Shown here one piece after another: positions 22,996-34,573 of a DNA stretch of 64,000 nt. A program made the position numbers and the translations under genes. How positions within the stretch are numbered: the stretch's first letter is position 1; each line of letters opens with the position of its first letter. The notes beneath the pieces were generated by a model. The model did no database searches, was not told where the DNA came from, and was given only the letters and a program-made list of their open reading frames with translations. The stretch is taken from positions 4,340,001-4,404,000 of the forward strand of contig JAKULF010000003.1 in NCBI GenBank assembly GCA_022661535.1, in the 5' to 3' direction. This DNA is from Eutypa lata (taxonomy: Eukaryota > Ascomycota > Sordariomycetes > Xylariales > Diatrypaceae).

Positions 22996-23763
22996 TTACC
23001 CCTCGAACCGACAATCCCGCGACCAGAACTCGACGAGCCTCCGGGCGCCGAGGGCGTCGCCGGCGCGCAGCAGGGCCGCGGCGTCGACGTTGAGGGGGCT
23101 GTCGGGCTCGGGCGACGCGAGCAGCATGCGGACGGCGCGGACGCACTCGAGGACGCTGTAGGCGGGGGTCCAGGCGCTCTTGCTGCTGCTTCCCGTCCCG
23201 CTGTTCAGGAGGTCGAGGCAGATCTCGCCCGTCTCGAGCGACACGTTGGCGTGCACCACGGGGGTCGCGAAGGCGATCCGCGGCGGCTGGAGGGGGTACG
23301 TCGGCGGGATGGCGATGCGGAGGAGCCAGCGACCTTCTGTTTTCCCGCGGGGAGGCGGGAGGGGGTTAGCCAGAGTGAGTGAAAGAGAAAGAGAGGGGGG
23401 GGGACGGACAGTAAAAGAAAAGAGGAGTGGAGGTTTGGTGGTTGATTATCGAGATATACGTATATATACGACAACGATAGAGAAGAAATGAAGCGTAGCA
23501 AAGAGAATACAGAGATAGATAGACAGAGCAGACGTACCATCGTAGCCTCCCCCGATCCCCCGCCCATTGATGACAGCCTCCCACTGCAGCAGCTCGCCCT
23601 CGGACACGGGGCCCAGCCGCTCGATGCCCGTCTCGGCCGGTGCCTCCTTCTCCCAGACGGCCAGCTCCTTGATCAGACGCTTAGTGGCGCTGCGAGACGA
23701 GGAGGCTGCCGACGACGACGACGGTGTCCCCGCCGCTGGGGACTGCGGGCCCTTATTCGACAT
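22996..23763 (-). CDS. PEX4: Peroxisomal ubiquitin-conjugating enzyme Pex4, 188 aa
   Basis: E2 enzyme that monoubiquitinates the import receptor Pex5 so that it can be recycled from the peroxisomal membrane, normally anchored by Pex22. Two exons: 23763-23538 and 23336-22996; intron 201 bp, joining GAT G|AA in phase. After a Ser/Ala-rich N-terminus the UBC fold starts ATKRLIKELAVWEKE, then IERLGPVSEGELLQWEAV, GGYDEGRWLLRIAIPPTYP, and HANVSLETGEICLDLL with the catalytic Cys at residue 115. The tail SPLNVDAAALLRAGD and FEG ending resembles filamentous-fungal Pex4. The second exon is extremely GC-rich at third positions compared with neighbours (see findings). The region inserted after the active Cys (NSGTGSSSKS) is longer than usual. 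Confidence 0.9.
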
Positions 23764-25476
23764 CGGTCGGTTTTTGCGAGTAGTGTATGTAAATATGGTC
23801 TAAGGTATGTGTGTGTGTGTGTATGTTGATTTATTTTATATGTATGTGTCTCTGTGTGTACGTATTCTTCGGTTTTATTTATTTATGTTGTCGTAGGTAC
23901 CGTCGCGCGTTTCGAGCTCGTTCACTTATTCGTTGGAGTGGATGGATGGTGGTGGTGGATCTTACTTTTAGGTCAATCGACTGGACTTGGTTATGGGTAG
24001 ATCTGATGAATTGGATTATTCTAACCAAGTACAGTAAGTAGGTAGGTAGGTACCTAACTTGAACACTGTAGTCTTTGTCGGGAATGCCTATGTAAGTAGG
24101 GAGAGGAAAATAAATTGCTTATTACTAGTCGTTGTAGAGGTGAGATAGATAGTTAGACAAGTTTAGAGATTGGTCAGTGATATTTCGGAGCGAGCGTTGA
24201 CCTTCTCAAAGGCTTGAATCGGAGCTTCGACAGATGGGAGATGGATGTGACAGGGATTCAAGGGCCTCGGATCGCGGGTAGCAACCGCAACTCAATTCGG
24301 TCGTGGACCCTTCTCCACACTTATTTTGTTCGGTGAGATTTGTTACCTAAGAGGCTAGAGTAAGAGGTATGTAGTTAGGTAGGTATATACTTCCAACTAC
24401 CGAGGATTGAATATTGCATATGCGGTGTAAAGGGGGTTTCCAATGGGGGATACGCCCCCCCCCCTTAACTGTACATTAGCTATAATAGAGTCTGGTGCTT
24501 TGGAACTAAAAAGCCGGAATTTATAATAGACTAATAGTAGAGCTGATCTTTGGTTGGGTACTACGTAGGGCATGTATTTATACATTTGATAAACAGATGG
24601 CGTCTAAGAGAACGCTGCGAACGAAGTAGCTAATGCTCGGGCGGGTGCTTCTCTCCACGTCGACGTTATGAGTCGTAGGTTGATTATTTTCAAGTTGCCC
24701 ATACTATACTGTACTGCATACAGATAAATCATATTCTATTTGACCTATCTCTTCATTATGTCTACATCTATGCCAACGAATCACTATCATCTTCAGTCTA
24801 GACTTTCAAAACGAGCTGGGGTTTCTGATAACCTATGTTCATTACTAGTTTTATACACTGGGCTGGAAACTTAAGTAGATAAAACCTAAGAGTTTCTTTC
24901 TGGATTTGTTACGTAAGTCCCAAAGCCTGTTAAGTACCACTGCCTCCTCCATCATAATATCATCCCTCCATATGTGATGTCCAGAGAAATAAGTCATTGA
25001 TTCGCCAATGGTGAGACATTGTTTAGTCTAGATCAATCCTTCCTTTCTCGTCCCTCACAATATCGAGGTGGGCTAATTCCGCCCCTATTGAGAGCAAAAG
25101 GGACGTGCTTCATCATGAAATCCTCGTAACATCAAAAGGATGCCGTCCGTCCCTAATAGATACGCAACACTGAGATCGTTCAATTTCCTCTTCATGGATT
25201 AATTGCAAGACTTGACTTGAGGGTCATGTTTGTTATGTTCGTATGCCACCTATCGCAGAAAGCTGCTGTCGCCGCCAACGAAGGAGCCATAATTGGCAAC
25301 TTCGTGCGCAAGGCGTGAGCTTCTGTAATACATAATCGATTACTTAGGTGCCATCAATCTTGGACAGCAACAGTGGGATTCGCTGCTCCATCTCCACTTG
25401 ATAGGTGGAGAATAGAAAGATGCCGCTGGCGACGATATAAAAAAGTGCAACTAGGGCGATAGGCCGATGTGACTTT
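23764..25476. other. Intergenic, 1.7 kb, no supported gene
   Basis: Upstream of PEX4 and downstream of the 982-residue gene. Contains a GT repeat (23808-23822), TAGGTAGGTA motifs near 24037-24050, and a C-run near 24463. No coding region seen. Confidence 0.6.
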
Positions 25477-28425
25477 TTATGACTGTTTTGACTCCTTAGG
25501 CTTCCAAAACTGCATAATACGGCTAAATCGCTTTGTCTTGCTAGTTCGTGATTTCTTTTCCGGTTCATCATCGCAAGAAACCTCCACGCTTAATTTACTT
25601 CGTTCTCCATGAGCACTGCTGATTAATCGACTGAGTCCAGCCAGACTGGACCTTCGACGTCCGAAAGCGGACGAGGTGAATGAAGCGGGTCGCTGATCGT
25701 GGAAGGGCATATTCCTAGGCCGAACCGGGGGCATGAATACGCTGTCTCGTGTCATGGTTGAATTGGTGCTAGTCAATGAAGGAACTTCAAACGACATTCG
25801 AACAACCTCCGGACCAGGCTCTCCCATCAGTAGCGATTGGAAATTGTTCTCATCCGCAATCGAAGATGGTGCCGTGGAAATGCGCTGTGCGTCATATGAC
25901 ATAGGCGACCTTGGCGAGGGAAACGAGGATGAATGGTTTGTCGAAAAGGGGCTAACAGGGGCCATAGAGGGAGCCGGAAGATTCACCGAATTCATATCAA
26001 CCGGCGCTAATGACTTGCTTACAAGGGTACGCGGTGATGGTGCTGGCGAGTCGGAAGCGTCCGAAATGCCAGAGAAATTTGTATCTCTGCGCAGTCGGTA
26101 TGGTCCAAAGTCGTCTTCTCCGACAAGACCTCCGTGGAAGGAACCAGTCGATGTCTCGGTTCGCACCCTGGTCCCAGGTGGCTGCATGTCCAAACTCGAG
26201 CCACTACCTTTGCGTTTCACGGAACTAACCGGGGAAGTGTCCAATGAAGCGGGTACACCGATATCTCGTTCTTGAGTTGGGGTGGTGTCATAGTCAGAAG
26301 AATCCTCGGAACTGTCTGCAGATGCTTTACGAGTTTTGATGCCCGACTTCTCAGACGAAGCTTCGGCACCTTCATCCTCTTCGTCTTCTTCAAAGACGTC
26401 TGCCATAGTTGAAGAGCTTCCGAACCGATGGATACCAAATCTCCCGGGTTCAAAGGGTGCCAGCGCAGGAGCACTTTCTGCACGACGGTGGTAATGCATT
26501 CCTGGACCGGTGAAATTTCTCATACCTGCTGCACTATGAAGCTGGCGTTTTGGAGGAGTCCCGGCATTCTGCGCGGCTTCCCATTGCGGATCACGAGCTG
26601 AAGGGGTGTTGAATGGGCCAAGGGCTGCGTCTAGATCGATCATCGGGTACGACGCATCGTCTTCCTGCGCTGGAAGGGGTTGAAAAGTTGCAGAATGATC
26701 GGGAGAGTGATCTGGAGAATGAGGTTCAGTCACTAAGACTGTAGGGGTAGGTGTCTCAAATGCATCATGGAAATCCTCTTCGTCATCGTCGTTTATTTCC
26801 TCACGCATCCTTGCCCGTGATAGTGGCGGTGTTGGCGTCGGCGTCGAACATTGACGTCGGGTAGCTTTCTTACGCGAACGTGCCTTCGTTGTGCGTGTTA
26901 GAATCGAGCCAGCCCACAACTTAACCTTCCTCTGTTTCTTCTTTTTAACCGAAGGATTCCTGCTTGCCGGTCGCTGTCCGGGTGCACTAATGTTCGGGGG
27001 TACATCCTGTTCGGATGAAGATTTTGCTGTGTCCGAAGTTCTGGACATGGTACCCGTAGAGTGAGAGCTAAGCGGCCGCGATCTGGTGGGAGAATTAGAA
27101 CTAGCAAATGGGTCCATGCCGAAAAATGACCATCTCTTCGGGGTTTTGGCGGGGCTTGGGCTTGCAGGCGAACTCGAATCATCTTGTGGGAGACTGATTA
27201 GTAATGGGATAGAATTCCGTCTACGTGGTGACTGTGGTTGTCCTTCCAGCGCCTGGAGAGTTTGGGTCCGCTCCAAAACAGCACCCGCAGTACTAGGCCG
27301 AGAGCCGCTCTTCTTGCTAGAAGCTGGAGAATCAGGAACACTTGGTGGCTCGCGATCTGGGGCCGTTGGGTTTGTAATGGAGGCGATTGAAGAGATGCTG
27401 CCTGAGCCGGAATGTCCAGGGCGAGCCGTAACTGTGCTACCGGTGTCGGTTGAAACTAGCGACAGCGGACGGGGAATAAACTCGAGAGTATCAGAGAATC
27501 CAACTCGAGCACGTGCAGTGGGTTTTGGCTCAATTCTTATTTCTGGGGTAGGGGGCCCAGATGCTACAACGAATGACTGTTGAGCCATAGTATTGTGCAT
27601 TGTTGTTAGTTCTGACTCGGATTTGGAGGAATCCCTTCTCATCTCAGAGAAAGATCCAGCCTTGTTGTCAAATTCGGCTGGGCTCGTAGGCGCACTACTT
27701 CCTCTATGATTGTTGGGACTGGGAGGTTTGAGTATCAGTGAGAGGTCGTGGCTAGAAATTGCCGCAGAGCGCCGATGCGCATGGCCTCTCCTCGGTGGTG
27801 GGTTAACTGGGGCTAATGTAGGCGAAGGAAAGCCCTCAGATCTCGTAGGACTAGTACTCATAACTGTAATAGAATCACCCGTCCGAAGATTTCCACCCAC
27901 AAACTCACTTCCAGATCTGCGGTGACCTTGGCGAGCCGGGATGGTCCGAGGCGTCATTGGAGAATGAGGTGGGCTGAGCAATGAGTTGTCTAGAACTTGT
28001 GATACACCTGGGTTGAAAGAAAAATCCGGTAAAGCAGAAGGGCCTGGTTGTTGGTCTGAAGGCCTTGTAGTAGCACCTGGATTGAAACTGAAATTCGGAA
28101 GAGCAGGAGAGCGTCCCAAACCGTTATCCATGGGGTCGCTGCTCATCTCGAGACGTTGCATTGGTAGTTCTACAACCGATCTGGGTCGGCGCCCCATTGC
28201 TCTTGAGAAGGATGAGCCAGATGAGGAAGGGCGAGCAGGAAACGTGAACGGCGGATTCGGAGGAGGCACATTGAGGCTAGGCGAGGGATGTGAGCTCGAG
28301 AGCTGTGACGAAGAGCCCATTGGATGGTCTAGACGTGTCGGGATCATGATGGGACTTGTTGGACCATTTAGGCCACCCATTGCAGCTCTGTCGATTGTGC
28401 TACTCGTAGCATAGGCGGTTGCCAT
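25477..28425 (-). CDS. Large Ser/Pro-rich disordered protein, 982 aa
   Basis: Single long exon with start ATG at 28425. Nearly the whole protein is Ser, Pro, Thr and Arg with repeated SP, TP and RPSS motifs, plus scattered short ordered-looking blocks: RRPRSVVELPMQRLEM (near 77-92), HRRSAAISSHDLSLILKPPS, ARVGFSDTLEFIPRPLSL, and KRWSFFGMDPF. A basic KKKKQRKVKLW segment lies near 495, an acidic NDDDEEDFHDAFETPTP near 540, and the C-terminus ends RFSRIMQFWKPKESK. Proteins of this type are often annotated 'cell wall proline rich protein' in fungi, yet no signal peptide is visible, so I would expect a cytoplasmic or nuclear phosphoprotein. Function unknown. Confidence 0.85.
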   Translation of the reverse strand: MATAYATSSTIDRAAMGGLNGPTSPIMIPTRLDHPMGSSSQLSSSHPSPSLNVPPPNPPFTFPARPSSSGSSFSRAMGRRPRSVVELPMQRLEMSSDPMDNGLGRSPALPNFSFNPGATTRPSDQQPGPSALPDFSFNPGVSQVLDNSLLSPPHSPMTPRTIPARQGHRRSGSEFVGGNLRTGDSITVMSTSPTRSEGFPSPTLAPVNPPPRRGHAHRRSAAISSHDLSLILKPPSPNNHRGSSAPTSPAEFDNKAGSFSEMRRDSSKSESELTTMHNTMAQQSFVVASGPPTPEIRIEPKPTARARVGFSDTLEFIPRPLSLVSTDTGSTVTARPGHSGSGSISSIASITNPTAPDREPPSVPDSPASSKKSGSRPSTAGAVLERTQTLQALEGQPQSPRRRNSIPLLISLPQDDSSSPASPSPAKTPKRWSFFGMDPFASSNSPTRSRPLSSHSTGTMSRTSDTAKSSSEQDVPPNISAPGQRPASRNPSVKKKKQRKVKLWAGSILTRTTKARSRKKATRRQCSTPTPTPPLSRARMREEINDDDEEDFHDAFETPTPTVLVTEPHSPDHSPDHSATFQPLPAQEDDASYPMIDLDAALGPFNTPSARDPQWEAAQNAGTPPKRQLHSAAGMRNFTGPGMHYHRRAESAPALAPFEPGRFGIHRFGSSSTMADVFEEDEEDEGAEASSEKSGIKTRKASADSSEDSSDYDTTPTQERDIGVPASLDTSPVSSVKRKGSGSSLDMQPPGTRVRTETSTGSFHGGLVGEDDFGPYRLRRDTNFSGISDASDSPAPSPRTLVSKSLAPVDMNSVNLPAPSMAPVSPFSTNHSSSFPSPRSPMSYDAQRISTAPSSIADENNFQSLLMGEPGPEVVRMSFEVPSLTSTNSTMTRDSVFMPPVRPRNMPFHDQRPASFTSSAFGRRRSSLAGLSRLISSAHGERSKLSVEVSCDDEPEKKSRTSKTKRFSRIMQFWKPKESKQS

Positions 28426-31400
28426 CTTCTTCTTCTAGGCCGCGCCGCGGCACAGGATGGAGAAGCAGTTAGATGCTGGGAGATATCATAGAGTATTGTC
28501 GACTAATTAAAAGCATCAATGCGGGTGCCCTAATATCCGAAACGCGTGTCTAGTACGCAAGATCTCGGATTATGAGGCACCCAACTAATCGAATTTCTCG
28601 TGCGGGACCAGATGAATTCCTTCGTCTGGTGTCGCAAATATGGATTGAATGTTCGTTCCGAGAGGATGGCTCTTGATGTAACCGTGAATTCGTTGTAAGG
28701 TACGTGCGGACGGTTACGAGATGGAGGAAAGCCTATCGAATAAAAGCTGTGAGGCTTTGAGGGAAATAAACGAATGACATGTAACGAATCAAGCCAGTTT
28801 GGATTCATGCATACCTCATAGGTGCGAGAATGGGCATGTAATTTGACTGTTGCCACCTGTGTCTCTTAATGCAGCAGAGAAGTTGTTGTAAATGTTGTAT
28901 CTTCAGAAATGGTCCTAAAACGAACCAAAAAAAGAAGACACCAAAAGACGAAACGTGAAGAAGAACAATTGTAATTATAAAGGAGTGGACGGCCGAGACC
29001 AGGAACAAAATCTATGAAATCTATAACATGAGAAATTTGCGCCTGGAATTGGACCAGCAAAAGTTTTGAGGTTGGAGATGGAGGATAGAGTGGTTGAATG
29101 GGTTTGGGGCTTGGTTTGTGTGGTGGGAGAAGAGGAAAGAGGAGACCGGTAACTAATCTGGAGTCTGACTGGGCTGGGTAGAGGTTCCTATTAGGATTGG
29201 CTTGTTGCTGGCTACTGCAGGTGGCTGCTGGCTGCTGGCTACAAAAGTGCTAAGGTGAAAATGGTTAAACATCAGTACAAAGGTACCTCTAATTATCTGG
29301 GTCCCTGTGTGAAAACCCGCCTTTATTCTGAAAACACAGTACGCACAGTTTATCGTTTATTTGAAATATACAGTGAAATGAGGGTATGAGGATGACCGAC
29401 AACCAAGTGAGTTGTCACGATTAATTGTTATGATTTGTTTATTCGTTCGTTTACATCAAATGCTTCCAGATGGTCTATGAAGTATGAAGTAGGTACAGTA
29501 AGATGTAGGTAGGGTATGAATTCAGTCGGCTTTGGAAAGTTGTTTGTTTCACAAACTTCAAACTTTCAAGCTTCTCGAATAACAGCACCTCTCTAGTTAC
29601 TTCGTACCTATACGACCACTAAAGGTCATGTGCATTTTAATACACACACCTGGCGTTATTGGCTCTGTATGCATACGTGTAATCAGTCAGTCCACGTGTT
29701 AGTCTCGTCCTTGAAGGAGAAGATTCAAATAACAGGTTTCCTCATGCAATTGTAGTATTTACCTAGAGGCCCAAGAGAGAGATACTACCTGCACACTACA
29801 TAGATGTCTAGCCCGGTAATATATATTGTGTTAGAGCATCTTTGCCACAGCATGTGCACACTGGCGCATACTTCAACCCGGTTACAACTCGGATCATATG
29901 CACGTATAAACTAGCGGTATAGTTTGAGTTATTAGGATGGGCGATAGCAAATACCATGGTACCGAAGCATCACGGATCCGACAGTTCCCGTTCCCTCTAC
30001 TACTGTCTTCCTCATTTATGAGTTAGCAGCGTAATTAGGAATTCGAGATAGATCGTGAAGATAGACATCGTATATGACCTGTTCCTGGCTAAGTCTGGGG
30101 CCCCTGGCAAGGAAACTATAATACTATATCAGGCCCCTGTTTATCTCTGGATATGGTGTGCTGGAGATTATGCAACCACGCTGCGGCTTTCCTGTTTTGG
30201 GCCACAGCCTTCTTGTGCTTGTATGTTTGCCATTAATACTATTTGTATAACTACCAAACAGTGCGTGCATGTACCATCTGTCCCACCGATATAAATGGAG
30301 ATAGAGCCGCTCTAATTGAGATATGTATATGTACCTAGGTAGGTAACGATATATGAAGTTAACCTCATGGAGGGCTATAGTATTTTGCTTATATCAAAAT
30401 CTACCTCTAGAGGTATTGATGACTACGGCTTTACAAACTTGAAAAGAAATCCGATGTAGCTTAGAGATGACCGGGGAGGTATTACTAGTATGACTTCCAC
30501 GCACACATGTACAGATGTATCATTGCCCTACAGAAGGAATCTCCAGCTGGGGATTTTGACATCCAATCAGATTCCTCAGATCCAATATCTATTATACGAA
30601 AGCATACCGACGACATCGCATGATGCCGGGGAGTCCGTTTGAACCGGCTAAAACCCAAATTGTAGTAGTGACCCTATTGTAGCGCTGCGTAAACATGCAA
30701 CATGCAGCCTGCAACCTGCAACCTGCAGGTCACAATGCACGAAAACGGACACATAACTGTCTCCCTGGTGATAGAAGCGCTTCCGTTGCACTTTTCGGTT
30801 CCCTTAGAATATAAAGGCCCTCTTAGGACAATAGCCTACGGGTTAAGTTCTAAACAGACATGGCATTATGTACGTAAGCGAGTAATCTCGTATGGAGATG
30901 ACGAGAGATCGTATTTTGGTAAGACATACAATTTGAATCGTGAAACAAATGAAGCGGATAGTAACTACTTCGTACTATGAGCAGGAACATCTAAGCCACG
31001 ATACCCACACTCCCCCATTCTGAATGTGGTAGAGGATGCACCCAAATGCTGACAGTCTTGTTGTTGTTGGACAAAAGCTGGCAGGGCCGGCAAGCTAGCT
31101 TCATAATTCGCCGTGGCTAACTATACCTGTACCGTCAACTTGCAGGCCGCTTAACCCGTTTAACGTTCTCCATTCTTGAGGTACAAGCTGGTCGCCAAGC
31201 CATACTATTTCACAGTATGAGGATGAATCACCTACTAATGCCACTTATTAGAATAAAGTTCCTAGAATAAACCCGTATCATATCAGCGATTAGACGAAGC
31301 CGTCCCTAACGCCGCCATGAATGGAGCCATGACGACAATTTCTTCTCAATTTAAATGAATTGATTGCCAGTCAGCGGGGTAACCTGGTTAGTATCATACC

Positions 31401-32147
31401 GGATCCATCCAAAGATGCGATAGTAGTCCGTAAAGAGAAGAGAGACAAAAATAAAAGAATTAAAAAAGGAAACCTCGGCGCTGTCGAGGCCTTGTCTTAC
31501 GGTGTTCTAGGTGATTATACCTACATAGTAGGCCTAGAGTATTCATAACTGTTCGCGGCTTGCAGCCGTGTACATCCGCAAGTAGCCCGCAAGCAGGCCC
31601 TCATGTCTCCTTGCATTTTAACCACCCACTACCTACTAAACATGTCGATCAGAATGAACATTTACGGAAGGTGAATTGCACGGAGTCTTGGATCTCAAAA
31701 CAAAATAGCGGCCCCACGATTGTGTAATCTCCAATCATGACCGGGTTTAGTTGGAGATCAATCTATGTCAATGCTATTTCGGAAGGACCCCTGATTTTTT
31801 TAGAGGCCAAGAAGGCCCAGTTAATGAATTCCAATCGCGGCCCGGCGGTCGGATAATTCAAGACACCGCCTTCCAAGCTAAGACGTAACCCCACATTATG
31901 TTCACATTACCTTATTCTGCAAGGCTGACAATAGTTGCTTGAATTTAAGTTTTCGTGCTTTTTTTTTTCCATAACGAGGTTCTGGGCGCAAGTTTAGTTG
32001 AACTAGCGATATACCTGGTTCCATCAAACGATTCAATTCGATTGAACATTCAAGTTATTGTTGCTAGTTGAAATATTCTCATACCCCTTACTTCCGCCAT
32101 TATCCTCTATCGAACGGGAAACTCCTTTCAGAATCCGGTAGTTCATC
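28426..32147. other. Intergenic, 3.7 kb, no supported gene
   Basis: Long spacer between the divergent 982-residue gene and CGR1. The first about 850 bp (to 29280) is less AT-rich and may include the upstream gene's leader. The rest is AT-rich with TACCTAGGTAGG motifs (30331-30345) and a GCAACCTGCAACCTGCAGG repeat near 30709-30730. Short open frames (30055-30294, 30702-30980) show no recognisable content. Confidence 0.55.
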
Positions 32148-32624
32148 ATGTCTAGTGAGACGGCGGCGACCGCCACAGCCGATGCGCAACAGCAGCCGCA
32201 AGGCATGCGCAGGAATGGTATTACTTCCGAACTTATATATCTCAGTCGCCTGGTTAATACTTACGGATAATTCTTTAGGCAAGCAGTGGCATGCTCCGCG
32301 CAAAGCGTTTCGACCAAGTTCTGGGTTGACTTCATATGAACAACGTACAAAATTGCGGATGTCAACGTCAGCCACCAAGGCTAGGGAAAAGGAGATGAAG
32401 GAAGAGAAGGAAGCAGAAAGACAGGTACGGCTAAATCATAAATACCGGCATATGACATGAGCAACGCTAATATGAGTAATTAGAAACGAGTACAAGCAAT
32501 CAAGGATAAACGCGCCGCAAAGGAGGAAAAGGAACGATACGAGAAGATGGCCGAGAAGATGCACAAGAAACGAGTCGAGCGGTTGAAGAGGAAGGAAAAG
32601 CGAAACAAATTACTCAATTCATGA
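32148..32624 (+). CDS. CGR1: rRNA-processing protein Cgr1, 118 aa
   Basis: Small nucleolar protein required for pre-rRNA processing and 60S subunit assembly. Three exons: 32148-32217, 32279-32424 and 32484-32624; introns of 61 and 59 bp, all in phase. After a short Ala/Gln-rich start ([17 protein letters not shown]) comes the family signature [20 protein letters not shown], then a highly charged coiled-coil region ([35 protein letters not shown]) and a basic tail [18 protein letters not shown]. Length matches fungal Cgr1. No single open frame covers it, so a simple ORF scan would miss it. Confidence 0.95.
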
Positions 32625-33452
32625 ACTCTACAAACGCAGGGACGCCGACTATATGAACCAAACAACAGTCTTATGCCCCGCCATTTCAGCGACTATAGCA
32701 GTCATATACAGAAAGCAAATGGTTGGGAAATATGCCTTGAAAATAAAAGACATCTGCACGATCCCACATGTCCTCCATCATTCTGTTAGAGCAAGATTAG
32801 AAGAGGCGATGTTGATACAACTCTGGGCAAAGAAAGGCAGGTCAGAATTTATAACGCCTCGATTTGCTGTTTCGAGACATTACCACGGTGTTGATAGGTC
32901 TGGGGTAATTGAAGGCTGCTGACTTAAAGAACTGATTCTTATAAAATACCAAAGTTATATATTATGCTGTACCTTTGGGTTGTTGCAAGTGTCTTCACAG
33001 AACTACAAACGCAAACAGTTACCGCGCAAGATGACTGCCTATATGTATTTTACCAGTTGACGATAAAGGCAGTGTGTACAGTTCTGATCTGCATCTAGTT
33101 AGATGCATGTAGCCAGTGATTGTTTCGTACGAAGAAAGTGATGAGTGTTGCTTTTAAAATTAACATGTGAAATCAGAACATGTGGGGTACAAGTGTCTTG
33201 AAGGTAGGTGTAAGTACATAGTTACATGCAGTTATGCGAATGAACGAAATGCATGTGCTCCCCTCCATCCAGGGTAGTCGATCTATAACTTCATATTAAA
33301 CCAGCTATGTACCTAGCTATAGTAAACTTCTTGCTATTCGGTTTCATTCTTCCGTACCTAACGATCTACATTTTCTACCTTTCGACCATCTGCTCCAATA
33401 CGGGTCCATCACGCACTGGCCGGCTTTTTGGCCAGTGCGGGATCAGCTAACT
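32625..33452. other. Intergenic, about 830 bp
   Basis: 3' flank of CGR1 and upstream region of the next gene. AT-rich; an open frame at 32653-32922 has no recognisable content. A short inverted pair GCACTGGCCGG / CCAGTGCGG (about 33412-33440) lies just before the next start codon and could form a leader hairpin. Confidence 0.55.
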
Positions 33453-34573
33453 ATGTCTTCTAGAAATAAGCCAGACAATCCCAAAGCATCCAAATCAAAG
33501 CCCTCCCTCCCACAGCGGCCTCGTCATCAGATCAAGCGATCCATTACTGAATTGTCGTCGCCGATTCGACTCTCTAAAGCCGATAATTCCCACCACCACC
33601 ACCACCACTTTAGAGATCATGATAGTGATGAGCTAGATCCCGTTTCCGCAAATCCAACGTTTCAATACCCACGTACCTCCTTAGACCTCGCCCGATCCGT
33701 AGGGACTACCAACGATGACCAGAGAATAAATTTGCTGTTACCTTCACCTGAAAATATATCTGCTGTTCCTGGGACGCGCATATCCCAGCCATATAGGAGT
33801 AAAGAAGAAGAGACCGTAAAAGAACAGGAGAAAATGGCATCTACAATTACGTTCGTCAGCTCGACACTTCTTACACGTCTGTTTATCTATCTATATAACT
33901 AACTCATACATCTAGTGATCTTAGAGACTCATTGATGGACCTTGGCAAATTCTCGACCACGACCACGAGACGACTCGATGATACTTACTACGCTGTTTTG
34001 GAGAAACTTGGCATGCTACAGAGTACCATTGCCGCATTTAAGGAGCTAGCAGATAACTCACAGGAGTTAAACGAAGTTTTCAAGACCGAATCTCGAGAAG
34101 TTGCGGCCGAAGTCGAATCGCAGCTAGACGCCTTCGGCCAGTTTGATGATCAGCAACAACGCATCGAGGACCTTCAGGGGCGCATACAGACGGGTCGCGA
34201 AAAGGTACAAGCCCTGAGTGAGAGGGTAGGCGTAGTCCAAAAACGAATAGAAGGATGGGAAAGGGCGGATAAGGAATGGCAAGAGAGAACTAGGAAGCGC
34301 CTCAAGGTCGTATGGCTTATCATGTCCTCTTTGGTATGCATCGTGGCTCTTCTCTTCGTCTCGGCGAAGTACGGTCTAGGGAGTATAGACGCATCTTCGG
34401 TCTCTGACTTGGCCACGGGCAAGAATTACGGCCGACCACCACTAGATGACCTGTCCAACAACGGTAGCAAGAGTGCTGAAGCTATGACGGACGAGGTGAG
34501 GGAAGAGTTGAATAAGAGGCGAGGCGACGGGTCAGTGGAGGATGCACTATTGCGGGCATTTGATGAGTTGTAA
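33453..34573 (+). CDS. Coiled-coil protein with C-terminal membrane segment, 351 aa
   Basis: Two exons: 33453-33850 and 33916-34573. The 65-bp intron has branch CTAAC and joins AC|T in phase, giving MASTIT then DLRDSL. The N-terminal half is Ser/Pro/basic and disordered with a run of six His near residue 52. From about 140 to 260 the protein is helical and charged with heptad-like spacing (LEKLGMLQSTIAAFKELADN, IEDLQGRIQTGREKVQAL, VGVVQKRIEGWERADKEW). One hydrophobic segment follows at about 263-285 (VVWLIMSSLVCIVALLFVSA), then a short polar tail. This is a tail-side membrane anchor plus cytosolic coiled coil, as in tethering or organelle-surface proteins. I do not recognise the family. The chosen ATG is the first in frame; an upstream GTG is not used. 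Confidence 0.85.

Noticed and set aside
22819..23382. Plus-strand frame of 187 codons over PEX4
   Set aside because: Antisense to a clear E2 enzyme; Gly/Ala/Arg-rich shadow.
25733..28414. Several plus-strand frames over the 982-residue gene
   Set aside because: Shadows of a continuous minus-strand ORF of nearly 3 kb.
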